Shown here: one piece after another, positions 24,993 through 34,172 of the stretch | How the letters are laid out: each line of letters begins with the position of its first letter | How positions within the stretch are numbered: position 1 is the stretch's first letter | Assembly: GCA_937877625.1 (NCBI GenBank) | Contig: CALFJG010000047.1 | Location: 14,246-78,245, forward strand | From: an uncultured Prevotellaceae bacterium | GTDB taxonomy: Bacteria; Bacteroidota; Bacteroidia; Bacteroidales; Bacteroidaceae | DNA length: 64,000 nt | Direction: 5' to 3' | The notes under the pieces: model-generated | Database searches by the model: none | What the model was told of the DNA's origin: nothing | Seen by the model: only the letters and a program-made list of their open reading frames with translations | Made by a program: the position numbers and the translations under genes

Positions 24993-26199
24993 AGCGAGGC
25001 TTTGAAAGTTTGGGGCGTAGCACAAGCCACGCGGCGCGTATAAGCAAACACAGTGCCAAAAGCAATGTTTCTGCGGGGAAGTCTTGTTTGTGAAGCAGTG
25101 CAAGAATATAGAACACGCCGAGCATTGCTATTTGCAACCAAAAATAACGTGGCGAGTTGCTGTGTCGAAAATCTTGTATCACAAACCATAGGAACACGAG
25201 TGGCAACGGATTGAGCCAAGAGATGAGTAGGTTGCTATCTACTGTGGGATGTTCACTGAAGCACAACATAAATGCGATGATACATCCCGCTATTCCCTGA
25301 AACAGCAACCATATGACATCGTAGAGCCACCACGTTTTGCCACTTCTCCACTCATAAAGCGTGACCGCTGTAGTAAGCAAAAGAAGCAAACAAACCCAAA
25401 CGATGGGTGGCCAATGATTGTCTGCTGGTTTGTCGGGCAGGTCTGCAATTCTTATGCGTGTTGTCACCAAAGGGCGTAGCATTCCCGACGTGTCACGTAC
25501 CTGTGCCGATTGCAGCAATTCCTCTGCCTCTATCGGCAGGAACAACTGGCCACTGGCATCAATCTCTTTGTCAGAGCCTGCGCCGAGGAGCATATCGTTG
25601 CCGAGTTGTGCCCAGGGGTGTCCTATAGTATATATATGGAGTGCTTGCCGATAAGTCGTTCGTTCTACTGTCGGTAAAACAAACTCGCCATTGAGTGCTT
25701 TTACTATTTGGCTGATAGCGCGCGTGGTACAATTGTCTGTGAGATAGTTGTAGCGATATGTCCAATTTTCAAGCATCGCTTGGTTTTTATTCTCTTCCAA
25801 CGCTGCTGCGAGGCGGGTGGCTTCCTCGGGGGTGAGGTTTAGCACTTGTTCGTCTATCCAGCGTCCTTCATCGGTGTATAGTCTGTAGAAGTGCGCCATT
25901 GTCATAGGCCGGAGGGAGTAGTCCGTTTCGCCTAAGATAAAATGCCATACGAAATGCGGCCGCTTGAAGTTGAAATAGCCGTAGTTGTAAACTATGTCGT
26001 CGTTCCCCCACTTGATACGCAATGCGGTGTGCCCATAGAGTTCGTAGGTTTCGTCGCCTGGTGCACATGTCAAGAAGCTCGCTATGGGTGTTTCTTGACA
26101 GCAAAGACTTGTCGGATACAAAAAGCCTATGCACAATACTACCGCGAAGCATAGTCTTGTGATTGTATGAAATTGAAAAAAGTTTGTGCGTAGGCTCAT
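24979..26199 (-). CDS. DUF4105 domain membrane protein
   Basis: A 406-residue protein whose N-terminal exported domain matches DUF4105 (Lnb-type): SFLTCAPGDETYELYGHTALRI, YNYGYFNF and YNYLTDNCTTRA, with conserved histidine and cysteine as in NlpC-like folds. The C-terminal third has four or five hydrophobic helices (VCLLLLLTTAVTLY, WLLFQGIAGCIIAFMLCF, LPLVFLWFVI, MLGVFYILALL). Function is unknown. I chose the ATG at 26199: an upstream TTG would lie inside the previous gene. A -7 box TACCTTTG ends 5 nt before this ATG, which predicts a leaderless transcript. Confidence 0.83.
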   Translation of the reverse strand: MSLRTNFFQFHTITRLCFAVVLCIGFLYPTSLCCQETPIASFLTCAPGDETYELYGHTALRIKWGNDDIVYNYGYFNFKRPHFVWHFILGETDYSLRPMTMAHFYRLYTDEGRWIDEQVLNLTPEEATRLAAALEENKNQAMLENWTYRYNYLTDNCTTRAISQIVKALNGEFVLPTVERTTYRQALHIYTIGHPWAQLGNDMLLGAGSDKEIDASGQLFLPIEAEELLQSAQVRDTSGMLRPLVTTRIRIADLPDKPADNHWPPIVWVCLLLLLTTAVTLYEWRSGKTWWLYDVIWLLFQGIAGCIIAFMLCFSEHPTVDSNLLISWLNPLPLVFLWFVIQDFRHSNSPRYFWLQIAMLGVFYILALLHKQDFPAETLLLALCLLIRAAWLVLRPKLSKPRYAQQ

Positions 26200-26204
26200 C
26201 GGTG

Positions 26205-26212
26205 CAAAGGTA
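26205..26212 (-). promoter_or_regulatory. -7 box abutting the DUF4105 start codon
   Basis: TACCTTTG on the minus strand, then CACCG, then ATG. It lies immediately downstream of the stop codon of the HAD gene. No -33 element is obvious. Confidence 0.5.
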
Positions 26213-26887
26213 CTATTTTTTGGAAACAATTTCAGCGAACGCTTCGGCTAAGGCTTGCATAGAAGGAAAGACCAAACTCGCTCCTGCGTCAAAGAGTGCT
26301 TTTTCGGGCAGTGGCCCAGTGTTTACGGCAATGGTAAAGATGCCGGCGGCTACTGCGGCTTGTACGCCGAGGGGTGCATTCTCCACCACTAAGGCTTCTT
26401 CTGCTGTGACTCCTGATTTTTGAAGTCCCATTAGGTATGGTTCGGGGTTGGGTTTTCCGTGTTGCACATCGTCGCTCGTCACCATACGCTCGCGGACGAA
26501 GCAGTTGGGATAGGCTTGGTTTAGACGTTCTAACAAACTCTGTTGTCCGCTGCCCGTAACCAGCGTAATGATAAGCCCTGCACGTTTAGCTTCGTAAAGC
26601 ACCGCCTCCGCTCCAGGCATTTTTGGCGCGGGAGGCAGTGAGTTGAAGAGTTTGCACTTTGCCGCATAGATACGCTCCACCTCTTCTGTTGTGGCTTCGC
26701 GTCCCCAGCATCGGCGTGCCAGGAGGTCTATCGTGCCTTTCGCGGTACGTCCCTCGTGAAAGTAGGCTTCAGAGGCTGTGAGGTCTAATCCCACGTCTTG
26801 GCACACCTCCTCCCAACAACGCGCGTGGCCTGGCATAGAGTCAAACAACACACCGTCCATATCGAATAGAATGGCTCGCTTCTCCAT
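26213..26887 (-). CDS. HAD-family hydrolase, beta-phosphoglucomutase-like
   Basis: A 224-residue cytoplasmic HAD phosphatase with the helical cap subtype. Motif I FDMDGVLFDS (residues 8-17), motif II VTGSGQ (about residue 116), the motif III lysine in DDVQHGKPNPEPYL, and motif IV VVENAPLGVQAAVAAG, where ENAP replaces the common EDS/EDA form. The substrate could be a sugar phosphate. It sits 27 bp downstream of pgi, which suggests a link to hexose phosphate metabolism, though this is only context. Confidence 0.9.
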   Translation of the reverse strand: MEKRAILFDMDGVLFDSMPGHARCWEEVCQDVGLDLTASEAYFHEGRTAKGTIDLLARRCWGREATTEEVERIYAAKCKLFNSLPPAPKMPGAEAVLYEAKRAGLIITLVTGSGQQSLLERLNQAYPNCFVRERMVTSDDVQHGKPNPEPYLMGLQKSGVTAEEALVVENAPLGVQAAVAAGIFTIAVNTGPLPEKALFDAGASLVFPSMQALAEAFAEIVSKK

Positions 26888-26914
26888 CGTGGTGCAATTT
26901 ATTGCGGGGAGTAG

Positions 26915-28264
26915 CTATGCTTGTATGCGTTTACGCAGGGCTTCGCCGTCGGCTTCATAGCCTGGCTTGCCGAGTAGGGCAAACATATTTTTCTTATAGG
27001 CTTCTACACCGGGCTGGTCGAAGGGGTTGACACCGAGGAGCAGACCGCTGATGCCGCAACCTATCTCAAAGAAATAAATCAGCTCGCCCAGCGTGAAAGC
27101 ATCTAAGCGAGGCAAGATAATGCGTATGTTCGGCACGCCACCATCAATGTGTGCCAGTCGGGTGCCAAACTCTGCCATTTTGTTCACTTGGTCAACGCGT
27201 CGTCCTTCCAGAAAGTTCAGTCCGTCAAGGTTCTCCTCGTCGTGTGGGAAGAGAAGCGTCTTTTCTGGTTGTTCTATGCTCAGTACGGTTTCAAAGATGG
27301 TGCGTTCGCCGTCTTGTATCCATTGCCCCATAGAATGCAAGTCGGTAGTGAGGTCAACGCTTGCGGGGAAAATGCCTTTACCTTGCTTGCCCTCGCTCTC
27401 GCCGTAGAGTTGTTTCCACCATTCAGCGATGTAGTGGAGCTTGGGTTGGAAATTGGCCATTATTTCAATCTTCTTTCCTGCGAGATATAAGGCGTTTCGT
27501 GTAGTGGCGTAGCGCATGGCAAGGTTATCTTCATAGGGGATATCGGCGGCAGTGGCTCTTTCCATTTCTTGTGCACCTTGTATCAGTGCGGCAATATCAA
27601 AACCTGCTACTGCGATAGGCAGCAGACCGACGGGTGTCAGCACACTGAAGCGTCCACCCACGTTGTCGGGTATAACAAAACTCTTGTATCCTTCTTTGTC
27701 GGCTGTGATACGTGCTGCGCCGCGCTTCGCATCGGTAATAGCCACGATGACACGTCGTGCCTCTTCTTTGCCGCGTTGTTCTTCGCATTGCTTTTTTAGC
27801 AGGCGGAAAGCCAGTGCCGTTTCTGTGGTGGTGCCGCTCTTGCTGATGTTAATCACACCAAAACGTTGGTCTTTGAGTAGGTCGGTGAGTTCGGCTAAGT
27901 AGTCTTCGCTAATGTTGTTGCCAGCAAAAAGCACGGTAGGGCCGTTGTGTTCCTTGCGAAGCCAACTGAAACTATCGTTGAGGGCTTCTATCACGGCACG
28001 CGCACCAAGGTAACTGCCTCCAATGCCTGCCACAACCACGGTGTCACATTCCTGCCGGAGTATGTCGGCTGTGGACTGGAGGTCTGCCAGTATTTCGGGC
28101 GTAATGGAAGAGGGGAGGTGAAGCCACCCTAAGAAGTCATTGCCTGCGCAAGTGCCGTCTTCCAGAGAGCGGCGCGCAACTACAGATTGTGCTTGAAGGG
28201 ATTTTACAGCGTCTTGGTTGAGAAATTGCTCAACGGCGGAGAGGTCTAATTTAATGTGGTTCAT
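26915..28264 (-). CDS. pgi: glucose-6-phosphate isomerase
   Basis: Interconverts glucose-6-phosphate and fructose-6-phosphate. The 449-residue protein is of the short bacterial type. It has VVAGIGGSYLGARAVIEAL, INISKSGTTTETALAFRLL (phosphate-binding loop), VGGRFSVLTPVGLLPIAVAG, FPASVDLTTDLHSMGQWIQDG and the C-terminal NPFDQPGVEAYKKNMF with the catalytic lysine and histidine regions. It lies between pcrA (66 bp upstream) and the HAD gene. Confidence 0.97.
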   Translation of the reverse strand: MNHIKLDLSAVEQFLNQDAVKSLQAQSVVARRSLEDGTCAGNDFLGWLHLPSSITPEILADLQSTADILRQECDTVVVAGIGGSYLGARAVIEALNDSFSWLRKEHNGPTVLFAGNNISEDYLAELTDLLKDQRFGVINISKSGTTTETALAFRLLKKQCEEQRGKEEARRVIVAITDAKRGAARITADKEGYKSFVIPDNVGGRFSVLTPVGLLPIAVAGFDIAALIQGAQEMERATAADIPYEDNLAMRYATTRNALYLAGKKIEIMANFQPKLHYIAEWWKQLYGESEGKQGKGIFPASVDLTTDLHSMGQWIQDGERTIFETVLSIEQPEKTLLFPHDEENLDGLNFLEGRRVDQVNKMAEFGTRLAHIDGGVPNIRIILPRLDAFTLGELIYFFEIGCGISGLLLGVNPFDQPGVEAYKKNMFALLGKPGYEADGEALRKRIQA

Positions 28265-28330
28265 AGCAAAAAGGAGTTTTCTGAGTTCTTACGGGACTCT
28301 TACGTTATATAATTTGGTTGGTTTACTCTT

Positions 28331-30628
28331 TTAAGTTTTAAGCACTTCCAAACGTGCGAAGCGGAGGAGCAGATTTTTTTCCCCTGCTTGGTCAAAGGCA
28401 ATACGTGCCTTTTCAATACCGCTTTGACTGGTGAGTTCTTTCACTATACCATTGCCAAAACGCTCGTGGCGTACACGGCTACCTATTTGAACCATTCCGT
28501 TCTCGGTGTTCGCAGAAGTTAAGGGTCTTGCAGCAGCGATGACGCGAGTAACGGGTTTGAACGTTGGTTTTAGTGGCTTAGCCCAGATGGATTTCTTGGG
28601 GGGGGGAACGTTCTGTTTCGGCGGGCTTACAGTATTGCTGTGCGATGTTTGAACATCGCCTGAAAGATATTCCTGATTGATCTCTTGCAAGAACTGACTT
28701 GGCGAGCAGAAATCCATTTTCCCATAGCGAAAACGGCGTGCCGCATGAGTGAGAAAACACCGATGTCCCGCACGTGTCACCGCTACATAAAAGAGCCTGC
28801 GTTCTTCCTCCATCTCGCGCCAATCCATAGTAGCAGAGGAGGCGGGGAAGAGCCCGTCTTCAAGACCTGTGACAAAGACGTTGTCGAACTCTAAGCCCTT
28901 GGCAGCATGCATTGTCATTACCGTGACGCGAGGTGTGCCATCATCTTTTTGGTCGGTGTCGGTGAGCAACGACACGCTGGATAAGTATTCACTCAGCGGT
29001 GCAATAGTTTCGCTCTGGTGTGTGTGGAGGTATTCTTCTTCAAATTGTCCGATAGCTCCTAACAGAGAGTCAATGTTTTCGCGGCGCGACTGTCCCTCTG
29101 TGGAGTTGTCTTTGATAAATTCGGCCTGCAATCCACTTTGTGCCAATAGCTCTGTAGTTAGGGATAGCACACTCTCTGTCTGCATCCTTTCGCGTAGAGA
29201 AGTGATTATTGATAGGAAATTGAGTAACTTATTCAAAGCGACCTCGGAGAGTTCCGTGTCGGACGTATTGCTGTTTTCTACCATTTCCCAAAGGCTGCAA
29301 TTCTTTGCCGCCGCTGCAACAATTAGCTTATTCATCGTGGTAGTTCCGATGCCACGAGTGGGGAAGTTGACTACGCGGCGGAAAGCAATGTCGTCGTGGC
29401 TATTGATAATAAGGCGCATATAGGCAATGATGTCCTTAATCTCTTTGCGTTGGTAGAACGACATACTCCCATACACACGATAGGGGATGGCACGCTCGCT
29501 GAAGGCTTCTTCAAAAGCACGGCTCTGAGCGTTGGTGCGGTAGAGTACGGCAAACTCGCTCCAAGGCTCGTGTTCCCTGGCGTGTAAGCGTTGTATGATT
29601 TTTGCCACGGTAGCGGCCTCTTCTTTGTCGCTCATAGCAGCAACAACGCGTATCGGCTCGCCATCAGCCTCTTCGCTATAGACCGACTTAGGTATCTGAT
29701 GAGCGTTGTAACTAATAATGCTGCCGGCGGCATTGACGATAGTCTTTGTGCTGCGATAGTTGCGTTCTAACTTAAAGAGTTTGGCAGTAGGATACTGCTT
29801 GTTAAAGCCGAGAATGTTGTCGATGTTTGCTCCGCGAAAACTATATATGCTCTGTGCGTCGTCGCCTACAACACAGATGTGGCTGTCGGGTCTGTCGGCC
29901 AATAGCGTGATAATACTGTGCTGGGCAAAGTTTGTGTCTTGGTACTCGTCAACAAGTATATAGGCAAAGCGTTCCTTGTAGCGTTGGCGGATATCATTGT
30001 GTTGTCGGAAGAGAAGAAACGTGTTCACCAAGAGGTCGTCAAAATCCATAGCATCCGAGCTGCGTAGCGTACGCTGGTATTCGGAATAGATGCTTCCCGT
30101 CTGTGGAATGTTTGCCGCTTTGTCGCGCTGATAACGCTCGGTGTCGTTGCGATATGCCTCGGGTAGCAACAAGCGGTTTTTGGCATCGCTAATGCGCGAG
30201 GCGATATGCCCTGGCTTATATATCTTGTCGTCTAAGCCACGTGCTTTGATAATTTGCTTGATGAGTGTCTTTTGGTCGTCGGCATCGTAGATGGTGTAGT
30301 GTTCGGTGTAGCCCAACACAGCAGCTTCACGCCTCAGAATACGCGCAAAGATACTATGAAATGTGCCAGCCCACAATTGTGTGGTGCTGCCTTCGCCCAC
30401 CAGCGTTTCTATGCGTTCGCGCATTTCTCTTGCGGCTTTGTTGGTGAACGTCAAAGCCAGAATGTTCCACGGCTTAAAACCCTGACTTATTAGGTAGGCT
30501 ACCTTATATGTGAGCATTCGTGTCTTGCCCGACCCTGCACCCGCTATCACAAGCGATGGGCCAGCGCAGTAGCGCACGGCCTCCCATTGCACAGCGTTGA
30601 GTTGAGTGGAGAAATCGGGTGAAGACAT
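28331..30628 (-). CDS. pcrA: ATP-dependent 3'-5' DNA helicase, PcrA/UvrD type
   Basis: Superfamily 1 helicase for repair and replication restart. The 765 residues show motif Q (LNAVQWEAV), Walker A GAGSGKTRMLTYK, TFTNKAAREMRERI, DEXX box ILVDEYQDTN, CVVGDDAQSIYSFRGA, LERNYRS, VTVMTMHAAKGLEFDNVFVTGLEDGLFP and RRLFYVAVTRAG. A C-terminal Tudor-like tail (IGSRVRHERFGNGIVKEL) is typical of PcrA, where it binds RNA polymerase. It starts 18 bp after the lipoprotein gene and is transcribed with it. Confidence 0.96.
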   Translation of the reverse strand: MSSPDFSTQLNAVQWEAVRYCAGPSLVIAGAGSGKTRMLTYKVAYLISQGFKPWNILALTFTNKAAREMRERIETLVGEGSTTQLWAGTFHSIFARILRREAAVLGYTEHYTIYDADDQKTLIKQIIKARGLDDKIYKPGHIASRISDAKNRLLLPEAYRNDTERYQRDKAANIPQTGSIYSEYQRTLRSSDAMDFDDLLVNTFLLFRQHNDIRQRYKERFAYILVDEYQDTNFAQHSIITLLADRPDSHICVVGDDAQSIYSFRGANIDNILGFNKQYPTAKLFKLERNYRSTKTIVNAAGSIISYNAHQIPKSVYSEEADGEPIRVVAAMSDKEEAATVAKIIQRLHAREHEPWSEFAVLYRTNAQSRAFEEAFSERAIPYRVYGSMSFYQRKEIKDIIAYMRLIINSHDDIAFRRVVNFPTRGIGTTTMNKLIVAAAAKNCSLWEMVENSNTSDTELSEVALNKLLNFLSIITSLRERMQTESVLSLTTELLAQSGLQAEFIKDNSTEGQSRRENIDSLLGAIGQFEEEYLHTHQSETIAPLSEYLSSVSLLTDTDQKDDGTPRVTVMTMHAAKGLEFDNVFVTGLEDGLFPASSATMDWREMEEERRLFYVAVTRAGHRCFLTHAARRFRYGKMDFCSPSQFLQEINQEYLSGDVQTSHSNTVSPPKQNVPPPKKSIWAKPLKPTFKPVTRVIAAARPLTSANTENGMVQIGSRVRHERFGNGIVKELTSQSGIEKARIAFDQAGEKNLLLRFARLEVLKT

Positions 30629-30646
30629 AAGAAAGGAAATGTATTG

Positions 30647-31105
30647 TCAGTGTTGTTTCCTTGCTGCCTGGTCGTGGGCAAGTTTTTCGCTGTAAAAGGC
30701 TACTTTGTCTGCGGCTTTGGCGCGTTCTATGGCAATGTTTTCATCGGTTGTCGCACGTCCTGTGGCATCAAGTCTTGCTACGCGTGAAGCGGCTTCGTGC
30801 ATTTCTATGCTATCAAGAAGCAGAATGGCATCTTCGCGTGCATTGAGAGCATGGGGAAAGCGGGTGCGAATGTTTTTCACCATATTTCGCGCGGCATCAT
30901 ATCCACCGGCGTTGAATGCCAGTCGTGCCGTGTCAAGCACTGCCTGTGCCGCCGCTTCTTCTCTCTGGCGAGTATCGGCACTTGTGGGCGGGGCTGGTGG
31001 CTGCGGCTGAGCATATTGTGGCGAGGCAGAGGATTTGTCGCCTTGTGAACCGCACGATGTAATAAGGAGTAAGGAAATAAATAAGAGGAAGAAATATCTT
31101 TTCAT
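30647..31105 (-). CDS. lipoprotein of unknown function with alpha-helical body
   Basis: A 152-residue protein with a lipoprotein signal (FLLFISLLLITSC, acylated cysteine at about residue 18). A proline-rich linker (PQPPAPPTS) follows, then an Ala/Arg-rich helical region (REEAAAQAVLDTARLAFNAGGYDAARNMVKNIRTRFP) that looks like tetratricopeptide-type helices. No known family is recognised. It leads the pcrA-pgi transcription unit from a strong promoter. Confidence 0.72.
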   Translation of the reverse strand: MKRYFFLLFISLLLITSCGSQGDKSSASPQYAQPQPPAPPTSADTRQREEAAAQAVLDTARLAFNAGGYDAARNMVKNIRTRFPHALNAREDAILLLDSIEMHEAASRVARLDATGRATTDENIAIERAKAADKVAFYSEKLAHDQAARKQH

Positions 31106-31195
31106 AACGCAGGGATGCTGCAGGAAATGCTTTTGCTGGAGTGGTGCGACAGACAGAGGCCGCGCGTTGCACTTTGGCCTCTTTTATTTGCGAAG

Positions 31196-31226
31196 CAAAA
31201 TTACTTCAAACTTGCTTTTTCGCAAA
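31196..31226 (-). promoter_or_regulatory. promoter of the lipoprotein-pcrA-pgi unit
   Basis: On the minus strand TTTG (31226-31223), a 19-nt spacer, then TAATTTTG (31203-31196). The region also forms an imperfect hairpin: TTTGCGAAGCAA (from 31187) pairs with TTGCTTTTTCGCAAA (to 31226). An operator role is possible. Confidence 0.65.
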
Positions 31227-31266
31227 GTAAAAGCCGGCGAATTGGTTTTCTTTTAGTTGAATTGTG

Positions 31267-31274
31267 TATTTTTG
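31267..31274 (+). promoter_or_regulatory. -7 box of the nucleoside permease gene
   Basis: TATTTTTG fits TAnnTTTG. The start would be near 31280, about 45 nt before the ATG. Confidence 0.5.
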
Positions 31275-31326
31275 CGCGTCCGACGACACATAAACTTGCT
31301 TATTTATTCGTTCAACTTCTACTACA

Positions 31327-32598
31327 ATGCAACACACTTCTCTCAATGCCCGTCTCACGCTGATGAACTTCCTTCAGTTTGCAGCCTGGGGAGCGTATCT
31401 CACCTCTATGGGTGGTTTCCTTTTTGCCTCCGGCAATCCCGATATCATAGGTTATTTCTATAGCATTCAGGGCATCGTGTCTATTTTTATGCCCGCGCTC
31501 ATTGGCATTATTGCCGACCGCTGGATAAACGCTGAGAAATTGCTCGGCCTCTGCCACCTCCTGGCAGGCGCGTTGATGATTGCTGCGGGCATCTACGGCG
31601 TGCAGGCAGGCGAGGCAATGAATAAATGGACGCTCTTCACGCTCTATTCGTTCAGCGTAGCCTTTTATATGCCTACGCTCGCTTTGGTCAACAGCGTGGC
31701 CTTTTCTGCGCTGACGCGTGCAGGGCTTGACACCGTGAAGGCTTTCCCGCCTATTCGCGTCTTTGGCACCGTAGGCTTTATTTGCACGATGCTCTTTGTC
31801 GATTTCGCAGGTTATCAGCACACAGCGATGCAATTCGTTGTGAGCGGTGCTATTAGTATTGTCTTAGCACTCTACGCCCCCACGCTCCCCACGTGTCCTA
31901 CAAACGAGGGAAAGTCAAAGAGCCTGGTCGATGCTTTTGGCTTGAATGCTTTTAAGTTGTTCAAACAGCCACATCTTGCTCTGTTTTTCGTGTTCAGTTT
32001 CCTCTTGGGCTTGCAACTACAAATATCTAATGGTTTTGCCAACGGTTATATAAGCGCGTTCAAAGACCTGCCCGAGTTTGCCGAAACATTTGGCGCACAG
32101 CATGCTAATGCCCTTATCTCTCTCTCTCAGATTAGCGAAACGCTTTGCATCCTGCTTATTCCTTTCTTTTTGAGCCGTTTTGGTATCAAGCGTGTGATGA
32201 TGATAGCTATGGGGGCTTGGGTGTTGCGCTTTGGGCTGTTTGGAACGGGCGACCCCGGTAGTGGCGTGTGGATGTTTGTACTCTCGTGTGTCGTCTATGG
32301 TGTGGCGTTTGATTTCTTTAATATCAGCGGTGCGCTCTTTGTGGACAAAAACACCACTGCCGACATACGCTCCTCGGCGCAAGGTCTCTTTATGTTGATG
32401 ACCAACGGCCTCGGTGCCACAGTAGGTTCTTTGGCCGCTCAAAGTGTAGTAGATAGATATGTGAACACGCAGACCGAGGCTCTATCTATCGTTGACGGCT
32501 GGCACACTTCGTGGTTTATCTTCGCTGGTTACGCCTTGATAGTACTGGTGCTCTTTACTATATTATTCCACGAGCGGCGCGCAGAGAAAACGGCGTAG
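31327..32598 (+). CDS. nucleoside:proton symporter, NupG family (MFS)
   Basis: A 423-residue inner membrane transporter with about 12 hydrophobic helices, importing nucleosides with protons. The N-terminal LTLMNFLQFAAWGAYLTSMGGFL and the helix-2/3 region QGIVSIFMPALIGIIADRWINAEKLLGLCHL match the NHS family (NupG, XapB). The RVFGTVGFI segment and the long cytoplasmic loop are also present. It is a single gene with its own promoter and terminator. It may feed the phosphorylase encoded by deoD at 14.5 kb; that link is inference. Confidence 0.92.
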   Translation: MQHTSLNARLTLMNFLQFAAWGAYLTSMGGFLFASGNPDIIGYFYSIQGIVSIFMPALIGIIADRWINAEKLLGLCHLLAGALMIAAGIYGVQAGEAMNKWTLFTLYSFSVAFYMPTLALVNSVAFSALTRAGLDTVKAFPPIRVFGTVGFICTMLFVDFAGYQHTAMQFVVSGAISIVLALYAPTLPTCPTNEGKSKSLVDAFGLNAFKLFKQPHLALFFVFSFLLGLQLQISNGFANGYISAFKDLPEFAETFGAQHANALISLSQISETLCILLIPFFLSRFGIKRVMMIAMGAWVLRFGLFGTGDPGSGVWMFVLSCVVYGVAFDFFNISGALFVDKNTTADIRSSAQGLFMLMTNGLGATVGSLAAQSVVDRYVNTQTEALSIVDGWHTSWFIFAGYALIVLVLFTILFHERRAEKTA

Positions 32599-32626
32599 TG
32601 TCGTACGCTTTTGAATAACAATGAAT

Positions 32627-32670
32627 AACAAGCCCCAATCGGCCGCAAGGTCTGGTTGGGGCTTGTTCTT
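32627..32670 (+). terminator. terminator of the nucleoside permease gene
   Basis: AACAAGCCCCAATC (32627-32640) pairs with GGTTGGGGCTTGTT (32654-32667), one wobble, followed by a short T-rich end. Confidence 0.85.
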
Positions 32671-32766
32671 ATTCGCCTTTGCAAATGATGCTAAACGCAT
32701 AAACACCTGATAAAAGGGCGTTGCCGCCGTTGTTAGCAATGTTGTGAAGCGGAGTATGTTGGTACG

Positions 32767-32774
32767 TAACTTTG
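32767..32774 (+). promoter_or_regulatory. -7 box upstream of the 33-kb lipoprotein gene
   Basis: TAACTTTG fits TAnnTTTG. The predicted leader is about 76 nt; TTGTG lies near the expected -33 position. Confidence 0.45.
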
Positions 32775-32855
32775 CCCTCACAATGATGCAACTCTTGGCG
32801 AGCAAAAGTCTGTCGATGACAAACTTTTTTCTTTAATCTCATACTACTAATCATT

Positions 32856-33740
32856 ATGTACAAACAACTTTTTATTATGGCTATGGCTTTGTTGGCCTTT
32901 GCCTCGTGTTCAAAAGAACATTATTTTTATCAGCTCTACGAAGTGGAGTCGCCCGATGTGCAAACGCTACCCGGGGTAATGGCCTATGATAACGACGACT
33001 GTCTCATTACCTACAACCTATGGTCTAATAGTGGTAATATGAACTTTGTTTTTTACAACAAAACCGACAGCGAACTCTATCTCGTGATGCCTAAGTCCTT
33101 CTTTATCCTTAATAATTTAGCATCAGACTATTATAACGGCAACATCAATACTATCACAGTGGCTCAACAAAACAGTGCTGTAAATGCCACGGGCCTTTCA
33201 GTAGGGCTTAGCGGATATGCCTATAACCATGGTAGTCAATGGTTTCCCACCGCTATTCAGCGGTTGAGTGCTATTGCCGAAATCAGTTCCAACAGCGTGT
33301 CCTACTCGCTTAGTGTACCCGATCAGGAGATAATTTGTGTACCACCTCGGTCTGCCAAATATATCAAGGGATTTGCCATCTCGGATTATGTACACAAAGT
33401 TTGTGGAAACGATGCTTACTTCATCAATTACCCTAAGAAATCCTCTTTTGTGGCAACCTATACCAACGATGAGACGCCGTTAATGATTAGAAATCGCCTC
33501 GCCTACGCCTTTTCGTCCGACGGTGAGGGCTTGAAACTTATTGAAAACACCTTCTTTGTGAAAAGTGTGTATAACTATAACGAAAAGGTATTTATCTCTA
33601 AAAAAAAGAAGGATTGCGAGGGAAATAATGTAAGATATTTTAACTATTATGCCCCGCAACGTTTCTACAACCGATATTTAGGCAGAAAAAATGCGTTTAA
33701 CGACATGGAGCAGGTTGAGTATTACTCACTCTTCAACTGA
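32856..33740 (+). CDS. lipoprotein of unknown function
   Basis: A 294-residue protein with a lipoprotein signal peptide (FIMAMALLAFASCSK, cysteine at about residue 18). The mature part is rich in aromatic residues, asparagine and beta-type segments (NLWSNSGNMNFVFYNKTDSELYLVMPKSFFIL). It carries a Pro-rich VPPRSAKYIKGFAI segment that recalls proteins interacting with the cell surface. No known family is recognised. Similar single-copy lipoproteins are common in Bacteroidales. It is monocistronic, with a candidate -7 box at 32767 and a hairpin after its stop. Confidence 0.72.
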   Translation: MYKQLFIMAMALLAFASCSKEHYFYQLYEVESPDVQTLPGVMAYDNDDCLITYNLWSNSGNMNFVFYNKTDSELYLVMPKSFFILNNLASDYYNGNINTITVAQQNSAVNATGLSVGLSGYAYNHGSQWFPTAIQRLSAIAEISSNSVSYSLSVPDQEIICVPPRSAKYIKGFAISDYVHKVCGNDAYFINYPKKSSFVATYTNDETPLMIRNRLAYAFSSDGEGLKLIENTFFVKSVYNYNEKVFISKKKKDCEGNNVRYFNYYAPQRFYNRYLGRKNAFNDMEQVEYYSLFN

Positions 33741-33815
33741 CAGACTGAAAGCAATAATAGCTCAGAAATCTGACAAAGCGAATTAATAGACCCCACCTAT
33801 AACAACTGTAGAGGC

Positions 33816-33851
33816 TTAGTTCGTGGTTTCTTTATAGAGGCCACGAACTAA
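33816..33851. terminator. hairpin between the convergent lipoprotein and truncated TlpA-like genes
   Basis: TTAGTTCGTGG (33816-33826) pairs perfectly with CCACGAACTAA (33841-33851), loop 14 nt. It overlaps the last codons of the minus-strand gene and probably serves both directions. Confidence 0.65.
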
Positions 33852-34161
33852 AATATACCCATCCGGAATGGGGCAAGCGAATCTGTTTCAAGAAAGAACC
33901 ATCAGGCTCGATATTGATTGTCCTGACAAAGTCCTGATTGGAGAACTGCTCCGTCCCAAGCACATTAAAGGTGGAGGAGCCGTGTTTCGTCCCACCCGTA
34001 AAACGCCCCTGCACCACAGCCTTGCCTGCATGGAAATGGTATTCATCAATAGCTCCCGAAGGATAGTTCTTGAGTTTTCCGTTTACCACATGCTTCTCTT
34101 TGGCTATGCAGCACGTAAACGTCAGCACTGTAAATAGTGCGGTGATGATAGTTCTCTTCAT
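33832..34161 (-). pseudogene. probable N-terminal fragment of a TlpA-like thiol-disulfide oxidoreductase
   Basis: A 109-residue open frame with a signal peptide (KRTIITALFTVLTFTCCIA), then VVNGKLKNYPSGAIDEYHF, a turn-rich middle and INIEPDGSFLKQIRLPHSGWVYFSS, where it stops. That layout matches, from memory, the N-terminal domain that precedes the thioredoxin domain in Bacteroides TlpA-family proteins. The C-terminal thioredoxin domain with its CxxC is missing. The ATG at 34161 lies 11 bp after the RhuM-Doc gene. It could still be expressed as a small secreted protein. Family assignment is inference. Confidence 0.5.
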
Positions 34162-34172
34162 TCTTCCTTTCC

